This document shows, piece by piece, positions 9,717-19,019 of a stretch of DNA of 64,000 nt. Both the position numbers and the translations under genes were made by a program. Every line of letters begins with the position of its first letter. The stretch's first letter is position 1. The DNA comes from Enchytraeus crypticus (lineage: Eukaryota; Annelida; Clitellata; Enchytraeida; Enchytraeidae): positions 1 through 64,000 of the forward strand of contig CAJHZI010000561.1 of assembly GCA_905160935.1 (NCBI GenBank). The letters run 5' to 3'. Under the pieces are notes generated by a model. The model was not told the DNA's origin, ran no database searches, and saw only the letters and a list, made by a program, of their open reading frames with translations.

Positions 9717-10730
9717 ATGAACAACAACTCTATTTTAAAATCTGGTTCTATAGGTAAACAAAAGGTAAATGATTCTAGTATTAAAACCTTATCTAGAATT
9801 CTGGACAAAGTCCAGGTAGCCTTTCAGGCTGCTTTAGATACAAAACTTGATCGAAATATTACTGAAGATATCAGTTTAAATGATAATAGAATAACAAATG
9901 TAAAATTACCAATTAATGATAACGATGTAGCTACAAAAGGGTTTGTTACCGATATTGCCAACGAAGTTGTCAACTTGCAAAGCAAGATTAAAAAAGAAAC
10001 TACTCTAGCTGCAGTGCAACTAGCCACTCTACATATAGAAGATACTGTGCAACCTGTTTTAAATTCAAAGCTCAGTAAAAATGGAGATTCAATGACTGGT
10101 AGTTTAAACATGAATAATAATCGTATAATTAACGTTAAAGATCCTGAAGCAGATACAGATGGTATTAGTAAGGGATATTGTGAAAAATATTTTAGTCTGT
10201 TGAAAAATGATACAGATTCAAAGAAAAAATATCTTCTAAATAAGAGTAATAATGTTAATACTAAGAAACTAATGTTTATTTGTCTTACTGTGGACAGTAT
10301 GTTAATGAAATATTCTCAAGAATTTTCTAGTAAATATTTTGAGGAATTTACTAAGATATATACTTATTTGGAAAATATTACTTCAAAATATAGTAAATTA
10401 TATAATAGTGAAGAAATCCATTCTGACGTAGAAGCTATTCTTTCTGCATATACTACTGATTTAAAATGTTTACTTATAGCAATAATTGAAGAATTACCGA
10501 AAAAAATATTTACGGATTTGAAACTATATCTAGTTCGCTCTAAATTAATTACAACACCTGAAGATGGCACACCTCTAATGAAAATTAGACGCTTTATTTC
10601 AAAATTTGTGAGGGATTTGGATCCAAATAGAAATAATGAAGAATTAGAGTTATTATTGCAGAAAAATTTAATGTTTATAGATTTAGGGCTTTATTATGTT
10701 TCAGATTCACTGTTGAACCAATTTTGTTGA
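9717..10730 (+). CDS. Fibre-like protein with phage-tail-shaft motifs, opposite strand
   Basis: 337 residues from ATG 9717 (context TAGTAAATG). Two shaft-like repeats are visible: residues 53-76 (SLNDNRITNVKLP ... DVATKGFV) and 122-156 (GDSMTGSLNMNNNRIINV ... GISKGYCEKYF). These follow the 'GxMTGxLxMxxNxIxxLxxPxxxxDAxxKxYV' pattern of trimeric phage tail fibres. After residue 160 the protein is helical and Lys/Leu-rich with no family I recognise. It is the only gene of the block on the + strand, divergent from the minor virion gene and convergent on a small membrane protein gene that it overlaps by 56 bases. A receptor-binding spike is a reasonable but unproven idea. Confidence 0.65.
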   Translation: MNNNSILKSGSIGKQKVNDSSIKTLSRILDKVQVAFQAALDTKLDRNITEDISLNDNRITNVKLPINDNDVATKGFVTDIANEVVNLQSKIKKETTLAAVQLATLHIEDTVQPVLNSKLSKNGDSMTGSLNMNNNRIINVKDPEADTDGISKGYCEKYFSLLKNDTDSKKKYLLNKSNNVNTKKLMFICLTVDSMLMKYSQEFSSKYFEEFTKIYTYLENITSKYSKLYNSEEIHSDVEAILSAYTTDLKCLLIAIIEELPKKIFTDLKLYLVRSKLITTPEDGTPLMKIRRFISKFVRDLDPNRNNEELELLLQKNLMFIDLGLYYVSDSLLNQFC

Positions 10731-10857
10731 AGAAAAACCAACTAACTAGTGTAATGATATTCGATATTAATAATAGGATACATATCCATCTCTGACGGTT
10801 GTTCTGTTTTATCAATAATGCTATATTTCGCTCAAGTTTCGTTATTTCACTGCTCAT
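10675..10857 (-). CDS. Small single-span membrane protein of the Polinton
   Basis: 60 residues. A charged N-terminal helix (MSSEITKLERNIALLIKQNN) is followed by one hydrophobic span (WICILLLISNIITLVSWFFF). Its ATG overlaps the stop of the upstream gene (ATGA overlap at 10854-10857), which supports it as real. The 3' end overlaps the convergent fibre-like gene. Function unknown. Confidence 0.5.
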   Translation of the reverse strand: MSSEITKLERNIALLIKQNNRQRWICILLLISNIITLVSWFFFNKIGSTVNLKHNKALNL

Positions 10858-11258
10858 TTATTAGCTAACTGTTTACTTATATTCTCATTCAATTTCTTTA
10901 TTCTAGCTTGATTTCGCATAAATATTCTTTTAGCTCTATCATTTATTTCACAATCAGTAGAAGGAACAATTACAGTTTTATTTCTAAATTCCATTAATCT
11001 ATTTTCATCATAATTCCCTAAGTTTTCAAGTTTATACTTTAACTCTTCTACTTCTTTTTCTAACATTTCTCTATCACAATCCACTAGAGTCAATTGCTGC
11101 ATAGTATAGTTTAGAGCTTTATATGCAACATATTTATCAATAACTTCATTTCTAAATCCTTGTATTTTATCTGCATCAGATAATTTATTCATTTCGGAAA
11201 GAATTGGTTTCAGTTCATTACTCCATTTAAGCTTTTCGTCTCTAGGTATCAGATCCAT
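10854..11258 (-). CDS. Coiled-coil protein of the Polinton, unknown function
   Basis: 134 residues from ATG 11258 (context TAGTAAATG). A predicted coiled coil runs through about residues 60-80 (MLEKEVEELKYKLENL), with a basic helical end. It overlaps the upstream gene by 17 bases and the downstream one by 4, so the three are probably co-transcribed. I do not recognise a family. Confidence 0.6.
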   Translation of the reverse strand: MDLIPRDEKLKWSNELKPILSEMNKLSDADKIQGFRNEVIDKYVAYKALNYTMQQLTLVDCDREMLEKEVEELKYKLENLGNYDENRLMEFRNKTVIVPSTDCEINDRAKRIFMRNQARIKKLNENISKQLANK

Positions 11259-11691
11259 TTACTAATGATAAATTGGCTAGACTATTCTCAATTATTTCAT
11301 TAATTTCTTCATCATTAAGAATTTTTCCAGCTTTTATTATAGGTCTAGATTGCTTTGATTTGGTCTTAATTGGTTTAGCTTTAGGCGCTTTTCTAGTAGT
11401 TGCATGGCCCATGAGTTTTAATGCATTATTTAGGGAATTATGACTTATGTGATTGGATTTACAATATTCTGATTTAGTAGTTTTCTTATCTATATTCATG
11501 TATTCCTTTAAAAATGTTATAGCATGTTCCCTATACTTTATTAATTTCAATTCATTAAAATCTTTAGGAATTCCTTGCTTATTAGTCTGAGTAAAAGATC
11601 TATGTTTATCTTTAACTTGTTGCAATTTAGATCTTACCCTCTCTTTTTCTGAAGGTAGATAAGATTTAACTGTAACATTAGATGTATTCAT
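11242..11691 (-). CDS. Basic protein, possible DNA-binding, unknown
   Basis: 149 residues from ATG 11691 (TAGTAAATG). A segment near 70-95 (TKSEYCKSNHISHNSLNNAL) has the spacing of a helix-turn-helix, followed by a Lys/Pro/Arg-rich tract (TTRKAPKAKPIKTKSKQSR). The combination suggests a DNA-binding regulator or recombination cofactor, but this is inference from composition. It overlaps the next gene by 17 bases. Confidence 0.55.
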   Translation of the reverse strand: MNTSNVTVKSYLPSEKERVRSKLQQVKDKHRSFTQTNKQGIPKDFNELKLIKYREHAITFLKEYMNIDKKTTKSEYCKSNHISHNSLNNALKLMGHATTRKAPKAKPIKTKSKQSRPIIKAGKILNDEEINEIIENSLANLSLVNGSDT

Positions 11692-11713
11692 TTACTACTT
11701 GCAAAAGAATTTG

Positions 11714-12190
11714 CTACTCATTTGCTGCTACGGTTCCTCTCCTAAAAGCAATAAATTCTTTGCAGTTGCAATGTATACACCAACCTCTCTTTTCCCGAGT
11801 GTATCCTATGACGTCTCCTAAACATCTTGTACATCCTTTACAATGACTGTTCCAGTACCAAACTGGGTATTGAAAATTTTGACCATATATCCTATATATT
11901 AAATTGAAAGTATCAAATGTAAGTTTATCGGTATTAATTCCATATTTCAACATGTGTTCTAATTTTTTATTGTCGTCGACTGATATTTCCCCATAAATTT
12001 TCATTAATAATAATTTACTCAGAGCTATATCTTCTAAAGTTATTACTTCTTTTGAGCTACGCACTTGTTTAAGCTTCTCATTAAGATGAGTCTTGATTAT
12101 AGATATAGAAGAAGAATACCCAAACCCTAACCTTTCTTCTTCTGATATCATTCTTAAATAACTTAAAATATCTTCCTCTCGGGTGTCCAT
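11714..12190 (-). CDS. Zinc-ribbon-like protein of the Polinton, unknown
   Basis: 158 residues, start ATG 12190. The C-terminal third has two cysteine clusters, C117-x2-C120-x2-C123 and C138-x2-C141-x-C143, which could hold one or two zinc ions. The N-terminal part is helical. Located 22 bases from the following gene on the same strand. No family recognised. Confidence 0.6.
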   Translation of the reverse strand: MDTREEDILSYLRMISEEERLGFGYSSSISIIKTHLNEKLKQVRSSKEVITLEDIALSKLLLMKIYGEISVDDNKKLEHMLKYGINTDKLTFDTFNLIYRIYGQNFQYPVWYWNSHCKGCTRCLGDVIGYTREKRGWCIHCNCKEFIAFRRGTVAANE

Positions 12191-12202
12191 TTTATGTGCC
12201 TC

Positions 12203-12427
12203 TTATTTATTAGAGGATTCTATATATGAAAGAAAATTTTTAACGTGAAGTATTGTTTTAATATGGTCTGAGTAATTATACAGTGTCATGGTTTTATCGC
12301 AAATTTCACAGTAGTATTTTTTAGCTGCATATTTCTTATAAGCTCTTAATTTTGCTTGCTGTCTTTCCTCTTCTGTATCATACTTTTTCACTCTTCTAAT
12401 TAAATCACCTGTTAGACGATCACTCAT
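12203..12427 (-). CDS. Small C2H2 zinc-finger protein
   Basis: 74 residues from ATG 12427 (context AATAAATG). One classical-type finger: C40-x2-C43 and H55-x5-H61 (YYCEICDKTMTLYNYSDHIK), like the U1/matrin subtype, preceded by a basic helix. It lies between the polymerase and the zinc-ribbon gene. It might bind nucleic acid during replication or transcription of the element; no closer assignment possible. Confidence 0.65.
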   Translation of the reverse strand: MSDRLTGDLIRRVKKYDTEEERQQAKLRAYKKYAAKKYYCEICDKTMTLYNYSDHIKTILHVKNFLSYIESSNK

Positions 12428-12459
12428 TTATTAGGTAATTAAATAATTAAAATAAAATT

Positions 12460-15400
12460 TCAATATCCATATGGTAATGTATATATTTCATTATCGCTCA
12501 CTCTTACTATACGTCTTTTATCAAATTGAAATCCCCATTGCTTTAATAAATCTTTTGTAAATATCTGACTATTTTTAATAGTAAATTGAGTATATTTAAT
12601 ATCCACATTAGAAATACTACCTTTAATAAGATCTACTCTAGCTTGATGATTCATCTTATTCTCAGTTTCAGATGTTACTCTGAATCCTTTAACTTTTCCT
12701 TTGTATTTTCCATCATCTAATATGTATCCATAATCTTTTGATTGAGCACAAGCCCAAAATTCAATGTACTTGCCTTTCAATTCATCTGTCCATTCTCCTA
12801 AGGAATCTCCTATGTACTTCTCAAATATGTACTTATTAGTTTCATCTTCAATATAAACAACACTATCTGTATCCATGTAACATACACTTTTGCCCAATCT
12901 ATCAATCATATCATATAATCTTAATCTAGCCCAAGCTGAAGTAAAACATGCTATGTAAATATTAGTATTATAACTTGTTTTTACGAATTGATCTTTAGTT
13001 TCATAGGATGCATAAACTATGGAATCATTTAAGAATGATAGAGACAAGCTTTCTATTTTATCATTCAGTACAGTTTGATAGAATTCTACCTCGTTATCTA
13101 TATATTTATTTTGTCTATGTTTAGGTACTTGACCAAATTTACCCCATAATGAATTTAAACATATTTTAGCTATAAATCTTAAACCTGGATTATATTCTAA
13201 CTTACCTAATTCAATACCCAAGCCCCGGGCTTTTTGTCTATACTCTTCTTCAGAACAATCAAATTTACTGCTTTCTAGTTTAATTTTCAAGAACTTTTTT
13301 ATATACCCTTTGAATAAGTCATTACTAGTGCTCTCAAAATGTTGTACCTCATAAATGTATTCAATCTTATAACCTTTTTCTAGAGCTTTCTCAATTTCAT
13401 TAGTACACCAACTCCCTGTAATAGCTCTTTCATCATCTGTATGAAAGCATTCTCCATTTCTAATATTGTAACATTCACTGCAGTTTTGCTTCTTAAATTT
13501 TCTAACAGATATACATTCTGCGCACTTTTTACCTTTACAATCTGATTTACATTTTACAGGTTTTTGATGAATGCATTTTAAATCTATGTAACTCATACAA
13601 GTTCTACATAACCCAAATAATAGTTTATGAGCTTGTTTAGTTTTCTGCTTGTAAGGTAGTACAGGTTGATATAAACCACGTGGAGGTATAACTTTACAAT
13701 ATATAAAACCAAACCAATTGTAATCATATTTTTGAGGTTTAATTATTCTAGTAGGATGACCAGTAGGATATTTATCGTAATACATAACTGTAGGATACAA
13801 ACTTACTACATCTATATATCTTCCTCTTTGTTCAGTATTTGCTTTACAATCATGAAGTAGCTTTATCGGTTCACATCTACCACCAAAAAAACTATCTCTT
13901 ATGTTTGGGGGCTCCATTAAATCATATTCACTTAAAGATATGTTTTTCATTTCAGCTTTATTATCAAATTCATGTTCCCAAATAGTTTCTAAATTATATC
14001 CAGCTTCTCGTATTGCTTTATCAATTCTGCAAGTTTTTTCATATAATTTATACATATATTCACCTGATACTTTATTCATTGTTAATTCATTGTAACAGTT
14101 AGGACATCCGTGAAAGTAACATCCGTGAAACTGATATATTGTATTATTCTCTGCGCAAAAGCCATCTACTTTTAGTTTCTGAGCGTTATTTACTACAATG
14201 CAATGTTCCCCTCCATTACAAGCATGTTTAATATTTATATTCTGCTTTAAAGATTCATGTTTAAGCCATTTTATTGATTTTATTGAGTAATTATCGGTTT
14301 CAAGCTCGTTTATAACACCAATAGTATCTTGGGGTAAGAACTCATTTCTAAAAATAGCTTGACAAACAGAAGCTATCGTCATGTACTGAAACGGATCTAT
14401 TTCGGATATCTGTAGGAATAGTTCTCTTAAATTTAAGCAACCCCTTCTTAGTATATCTACATCAGATTTACAGTATTTATACATTTCTTTCTTAAAGTCA
14501 AAGGTCTGATCTTTTTCATACCATTTATCAAACACCTCTTTATCTTTCTTAACCATTTGTTCATAACCATAGTATTTCTTATCAGGATATTTTCCAATGT
14601 AGTTTTGATTTTCTTCTTTATTAAATTCATGTGGAAAGCACCCTTTAGCTAATTCTACTAATCCAAAGGTTTCAGGAAAATCTCTCAAAGGCTGCATTGT
14701 AAAAGATAAGCTATCTATAAATCTTATGTTATAACCTCTTTTCACCTCAAGTTGCAGTATTTTTTGTCCGTTATATATTACATTTGGTTTTGCAACTTGT
14801 GTATGAGATATGAGCCATTCTTGTACAAACTGAAAATCGTAACCTTTTCCATAGTGAGCTATAACAGTATAATCTTTATGCTTTTTAGTAAATACCCATG
14901 TACAAAAATCATTGGCGTTATGAAATATATACTCATCTCCATTAAAGTACTGAGCTATACAGTAATTAACTATATGTTTTCCATTACTATCTAAAGTAGT
15001 TTCGAAATCATAGAATATGTACTTTTCGCTAGATTCCCTTAATTTCTTTCTTTGCATAAAACATTTATGTTCTCCAATATTCCACTTTTTACAGTTTGAA
15101 CAGAACTTTTCTCCACATTTATGATCCTCAGGTTTTCTATCAAAAAAAAAAAAAAATTTATAGCAATTCTGACATACGTATGAATGCTCAATGCATTTTT
15201 TATTTTTGATATGATTATCGTAACATGATTGACTATAAAATACCTTTCCGCATGTTTTGCATTTTATTTTATTTTCTTTATTACATTGAGTAGGATTTTT
15301 ACACGCCTCACATTTCAGTTTTTCAGCTGCTTCCCATTTCCTAGCATTGGTTCCTAGAAAAGCTGGAAGTTTAGATATTACACTGTAGTGGTTATTATTT

Positions 15401-16524
15401 AAAATTAAATAAATTTTAATTTGCTTGGGTAAACCTGCGTATATCTGTCTAGTGTCCATACTGTATATTTGCACTTCTATATCTAGTTTTTCTTCTATTA
15501 TCTTTATATCACTGAAATCATTTCCTGATTCCTTAATAGGAATAGAGTATATTCTGTGAAAAGCTTGAGCTAATACTGTTTGTAACTTCTTTTCACCTCC
15601 TTGACGTAAATATTTTACTTCATTGTCTGAAAATATACCTTCATTGATTTTGGTATGGATACCTTGTCTCCGGAAATTTATATTTCTTATTTCCTCAACG
15701 GTTAACTTATCTTTAAAAACTTCCTGTAGTTTATCTAGATTATAAGTTAAACCAACTAATATTGCTCTTACTAAGCATATTGTGTCAGTGTTCTTGATTT
15801 GAACTATACAATGTTTATCGTCGAGATTAGATATAACATTCGGTCTTCCAGTTCCTTGAGGTAGTTCAATTGCAGTTAATTTAAAAGTTAATTCTTCAAT
15901 ATTCATATCATAGTAATCTATAAAGTAATTGGTCCATTCTGTAAGATTATTGACTACTTTATCTTTTGATAGTAAGCACGTATGGGGTTCCTTGCCTGAA
16001 GGTGTTTGAATACTAACTTGAATTCTTATGTTTTGGGGTAAATGCTCTGTCATCTTTGCAACTAATTCAATTATTATTTTGTGTATATTGAACAAATTAG
16101 CTGTACCAGACACTTTCCAATGGGTTAGTGTTGTTCTGTACATTTCATTGTAGTATTCATATACTTTGCGTATAGAAAATTCATCATCGGAATCTTCAGT
16201 TTTAAACAGAGGTTTTAAGAAATGATACTTATTATCAGGTTCTTCATCAGTTTTAAATTTTCTGTTGACTATCTTAGAAAATATTGTTTTGTATTTATTT
16301 TTAAGTTCCTGATCAGGGTTAATACTTCTTAAATAACCTTTCTTATTTGACAATTTAGCTGCTTGTTTAGCTATGGGAGTAAATATTTTGCGATAGTCTT
16401 TAGTATATGATTTCCATTCTTTGTCCGTTAATTTACGGGCTAAAATTATTTCCACTTGATTACGATCTAACTGTAAATTAGAAAATGGTTTTAGTTTATG
16501 GAGCTCTTCAATTGTTAGTACCAT
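12460..16524 (-). CDS. Polinton protein-primed DNA polymerase B
   Basis: 1354 residues from ATG 16524 (TATAAATG). The N-terminal 440 residues contain an OTU-like pattern (D-T-I-C-L-V-R-A-I near 245 and NNHYSVI near 378), then two cysteine/histidine-rich zinc clusters (about 400-490). The exonuclease starts at about 505 with FYDFETT (Exo I), then HYGKGYDFQF (Exo II) and YCKSDVDIL (Exo III). The polymerase has DVVSLYP (motif A, about 908), KICLNSLWGKFGQ (motif B, about 1126) and YMDTDS (motif C, about 1215). A further Cys-rich insert lies between motifs A and B. It replicates the element from a protein primer at the termini. The frame is fully open, passing a run of 15 T's (five Phe codons, 15142-15156), so it may still be functional. 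Confidence 0.95.
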   Translation of the reverse strand: MVLTIEELHKLKPFSNLQLDRNQVEIILARKLTDKEWKSYTKDYRKIFTPIAKQAAKLSNKKGYLRSINPDQELKNKYKTIFSKIVNRKFKTDEEPDNKYHFLKPLFKTEDSDDEFSIRKVYEYYNEMYRTTLTHWKVSGTANLFNIHKIIIELVAKMTEHLPQNIRIQVSIQTPSGKEPHTCLLSKDKVVNNLTEWTNYFIDYYDMNIEELTFKLTAIELPQGTGRPNVISNLDDKHCIVQIKNTDTICLVRAILVGLTYNLDKLQEVFKDKLTVEEIRNINFRRQGIHTKINEGIFSDNEVKYLRQGGEKKLQTVLAQAFHRIYSIPIKESGNDFSDIKIIEEKLDIEVQIYSMDTRQIYAGLPKQIKIYLILNNNHYSVISKLPAFLGTNARKWEAAEKLKCEACKNPTQCNKENKIKCKTCGKVFYSQSCYDNHIKNKKCIEHSYVCQNCYKFFFFFDRKPEDHKCGEKFCSNCKKWNIGEHKCFMQRKKLRESSEKYIFYDFETTLDSNGKHIVNYCIAQYFNGDEYIFHNANDFCTWVFTKKHKDYTVIAHYGKGYDFQFVQEWLISHTQVAKPNVIYNGQKILQLEVKRGYNIRFIDSLSFTMQPLRDFPETFGLVELAKGCFPHEFNKEENQNYIGKYPDKKYYGYEQMVKKDKEVFDKWYEKDQTFDFKKEMYKYCKSDVDILRRGCLNLRELFLQISEIDPFQYMTIASVCQAIFRNEFLPQDTIGVINELETDNYSIKSIKWLKHESLKQNINIKHACNGGEHCIVVNNAQKLKVDGFCAENNTIYQFHGCYFHGCPNCYNELTMNKVSGEYMYKLYEKTCRIDKAIREAGYNLETIWEHEFDNKAEMKNISLSEYDLMEPPNIRDSFFGGRCEPIKLLHDCKANTEQRGRYIDVVSLYPTVMYYDKYPTGHPTRIIKPQKYDYNWFGFIYCKVIPPRGLYQPVLPYKQKTKQAHKLLFGLCRTCMSYIDLKCIHQKPVKCKSDCKGKKCAECISVRKFKKQNCSECYNIRNGECFHTDDERAITGSWCTNEIEKALEKGYKIEYIYEVQHFESTSNDLFKGYIKKFLKIKLESSKFDCSEEEYRQKARGLGIELGKLEYNPGLRFIAKICLNSLWGKFGQVPKHRQNKYIDNEVEFYQTVLNDKIESLSLSFLNDSIVYASYETKDQFVKTSYNTNIYIACFTSAWARLRLYDMIDRLGKSVCYMDTDSVVYIEDETNKYIFEKYIGDSLGEWTDELKGKYIEFWACAQSKDYGYILDDGKYKGKVKGFRVTSETENKMNHQARVDLIKGSISNVDIKYTQFTIKNSQIFTKDLLKQWGFQFDKRRIVRVSDNEIYTLPYGY

Positions 16525-16685
16525 TTATAGTACACAAAATTATATGAAATGAAAAAATCTAGTACTCAAAATTACATTCACTGAAATATTAATGAGCAAC
16601 ATAAAGTAGTCCTATAATATTTGGGTCGATTTAAAAATTAATTTTTTCAAGATATTTGCTCGAGAGAAAAAATAAGGGGCAACTA

Positions 16686-16703
16686 GGCTCTAAAAATTGA
16701 GCC
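16686..16703. other. Small hairpin beside the polymerase gene
   Basis: GGCTC...GAGCC with an 8-base loop, just before the large palindrome. It may belong to the element terminus. Confidence 0.4.
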
Positions 16704-16706
16704 TTT

Positions 16707-16821
16707 AGTAGATATATGGTACCTTCAGTGGAGAAACTCTAAAACTCCTAATTTGAGCGAGCGTGGTGAGCGAAAATTAGGAATTTTAGAGTTTGTGTAC
16801 TGAAGGTACCATATATCTACT
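16707..16821. repeat. 115-bp palindrome, candidate Polinton terminus
   Basis: Outer arms of 23 bases are perfect (AGTAGATATATGGTACCTTC... and its complement). Inner arms of 21 bases differ at one position (AAACTCTAAAACTCCTAATTT side), with unpaired GGAG/GTGT bulges and a 19-base loop rich in GAGCG. Reading in from either end it starts with AG, as Polinton termini do. The partner terminus is not in the window, so it cannot be confirmed as an inverted repeat end. Confidence 0.6.
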
Positions 16822-18230
16822 CATAACACTATGGAAAGTGATCTACATGTATTTGCCCACTTAGGCCTACTATGTTAACATAGAACAAGCTTTGAGACTA
16901 CTTTTAACTTACACAGCAATACTGAATCAGTACATAAATCATCATCTTCTTCCCTAGAATTCCAGTTTAACTAGGGCAGGGTCTTAAAAAATTTTGTAGC
17001 AATTTCTTGAGTCTCGGCGTTCACCAGCCGAATGCGATCTCTGAGTTTGGTTTGAATCTTACTGCTTAGTCGTCTTTTGCAACACGTGCAGTCTACAGTT
17101 GCTTTATTTTTCAGAAACCCGGACACAACGCCGGTAATATGGTAACACCGGTAACTTATGAACTGAATCAGTACATATATAGAATTATGGAAACAAGAGT
17201 CAATGTGAAGGCTTTTATCTTAATCGATCAATCAAATTCGCAAACATAAGAGCTTCAAACGTACAGAATTAATGCTAAACTTATACATAATTTAGTGAAA
17301 CATACTGAATTTCATTCTTAAATTATAATGCCTTGTATTTTACAATTAATATAATTAAAAATTGTAATTTATAATTACAGCATTCAGTATATTCAACAAC
17401 AAACTATTTATTCCAAATCCTGATCCTATAAGTAATTACTTATAGGATTAATAATTACAGCAGGTTAACCAAGCCTAAGCCATTACTAAGACCATGATTC
17501 AATTAATAAAGCAGATTTAATATTAAATCGGTAATATCGTTGCTCCATATTGAAATTTTATTGCGCATAAGTACGAAAGGTAAGAATCTAAAAAAGGAAC
17601 TAAAATATAGTATAGGGCTACTTTGCTATGGACTCCACGATTGTTTAGATTAAATCGCTTTTATTAAGTCCGTAAAACCTTTAGACAGGTAGTATGTAAA
17701 ACATATAATTAGCATTATTACTAAAAATAATAGTAGGATTAATTAATAATAACACTAACATTTTACGAACGTTTCGCCATTCAAGCAATATTTCACGGGC
17801 GTGTTGAGAAAAACGAAGTCCTGAGAAGCCTACCTTTAAGATAAATATGAATTACTTCACCAGTTGAATTAATGAATATCCACCATATCAGGCTAACAGA
17901 ATCAATCTTATTTTCTGCACAATATAAGCAAACCGACTAACGTCTAGATATCAGAGGTGCCAGGTCAGAATGGGTGGTTGAAGTACTTGGTCGTCAAGGC
18001 TGCTGTGGTAGGAGAAGCAAAAGCCGACGTTAAAGTTAGACACTCAGCTTTCTTTAGCTTGCAAACGAATAAGTAAACGCAGTATCTAAAGAAAAGCTGT
18101 TAAACCAATAAAGTTTGTTTCCTCGAAACGTTCAAGCGTTCATTAATTAGTTTTAAAAAGGTTTTCTTTTTAAAAGGCTTTCTTTTTAAAAGGCTTGTCG
18201 TGATGACGATGCACACACAGTACCTAAAAT
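16822..18230. other. Intergenic, no gene seen apart from a SINE-C copy
   Basis: AT-rich sequence with short inverted pieces such as the 'gatcctataagtaattacttatagg' palindrome near 17422. No frame over 60 codons with any recognisable content. Confidence 0.5.
16937..17145 (-). repeat. SINE-C copy
   Basis: Reads 'cccagtttaactagggcaggg ... gaatgc ... ggtttgaatctta ... cgtcttttgcaacacgtgcag', the family that ends in a short (GAT)n tail on its other strand. Confidence 0.7.
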
Positions 18231-18480
18231 ATCGGTTGAATGGATAGTACCCTTGTTGAAAAGCAGGAGGTCATACGTTCGAATCCCAGCCGGACCGTCT
18301 TTGACATTAAAGCCAAGTATAACGTCAATTTCCTGCTCGATAGCATATCAGGGACGGGGCGTGAACGGGATTTGAACCCTAGAAATACTGATCCGCTGTT
18401 AAACAATTTGCACCTACCGGCTCAGCCCAATTAGTCTTGTGATAAGGAAACTGACGTTAAATTTATCTTTATCTTTGCAG
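18230..18480. repeat. Two tRNA-derived SINE pieces in opposite orientation
   Basis: 18232-18300 (+) has an A-box-like TGGATAGTACC and B-box CGTTCGAATCCC. 18300-18480 (-) is a SINE-B relative with GGGATTTGAACCC and 'actgatccgctgtt'. Both are tRNA-like promoters, not intact tRNA genes. Confidence 0.65.
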
Positions 18481-18746
18481 AATAAAAATAAATTAAACTG
18501 CACACACTAGATACCTATAGCGTCATTCTAGGTCATGATAACATTCACGAAAGCAATCGGCTATTTTACATAATTCGAAATGCGACATTTTATATGTTCA
18601 AAAAACTATATAAACAACAACTAGATTAGTGACATCACAAAGCAAGCATGCACAAATTTCACTATTCACTAAAGCAAATGAAAGCACTCACAAATAGAAA
18701 AATAAAGTGAAATAATGGTTGCCAAATGGTTAGTTTTCCTTTATCA

Positions 18747-18796
18747 GCATCCTTGCTGTTAGAGAAATATATTTATTAAATATGTATTCTTTAAGA

Positions 18797-18848
<52 letters not shown>

Positions 18849-18893
18849 TCTTAAAGAATACATATTTAATGAATATATTTCTCTAACAGCCAA

Positions 18894-18945
<52 letters not shown>

Positions 18946-18960
18946 CTATTCAATATATAC
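18747..18960. repeat. AT-rich palindromes around (AT)n runs
   Basis: 18747-18893 is an inverted repeat with arms of about 47 bases (ctgttagagaaatatatt ... complement) around (AT)n. 18887-18948 is a second hairpin (GCCAATATATG...ATATTGGC). A third (AT)n follows to about 19020. Confidence 0.85.
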
Positions 18961-18967
18961 CTCTGAT

Positions 18968-19009
<42 letters not shown>

Positions 19010-19019
19010 CATACATATA

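Larger units (their letters stand above)
5300..16821 (-). mobile_element. Polinton/Maverick element, left part missing
   Basis: A compact intronless block of about a dozen genes includes the Polinton core: protein-primed polB, packaging ATPase, adenovirus-type protease, penton-like and major capsid genes. Known Polintons are 15-20 kb with terminal inverted repeats and a retroviral-type integrase. Here the polymerase side ends with a 115-bp palindrome, and the other side stops inside the major capsid gene next to a gypsy LTR. No integrase is seen; it may lie beyond the gypsy insertion, left of the window. The capsid damage marks it as a decayed copy, although polB, protease and ATPase frames are intact. 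Confidence 0.88.

Noticed and set aside
9824-10570. Open frames opposite the fibre-like gene
   Set aside because: Shadow frames of the + strand gene; no start context and no recognisable content.
13901-14994. + strand frames within the polymerase gene
   Set aside because: Shadows of the polymerase frame, which has all its motifs on the - strand.
18230-18480. tRNA genes
   Set aside because: A- and B-box motifs are present, but there is no cloverleaf and the same sequences recur as SINE copies at many places.
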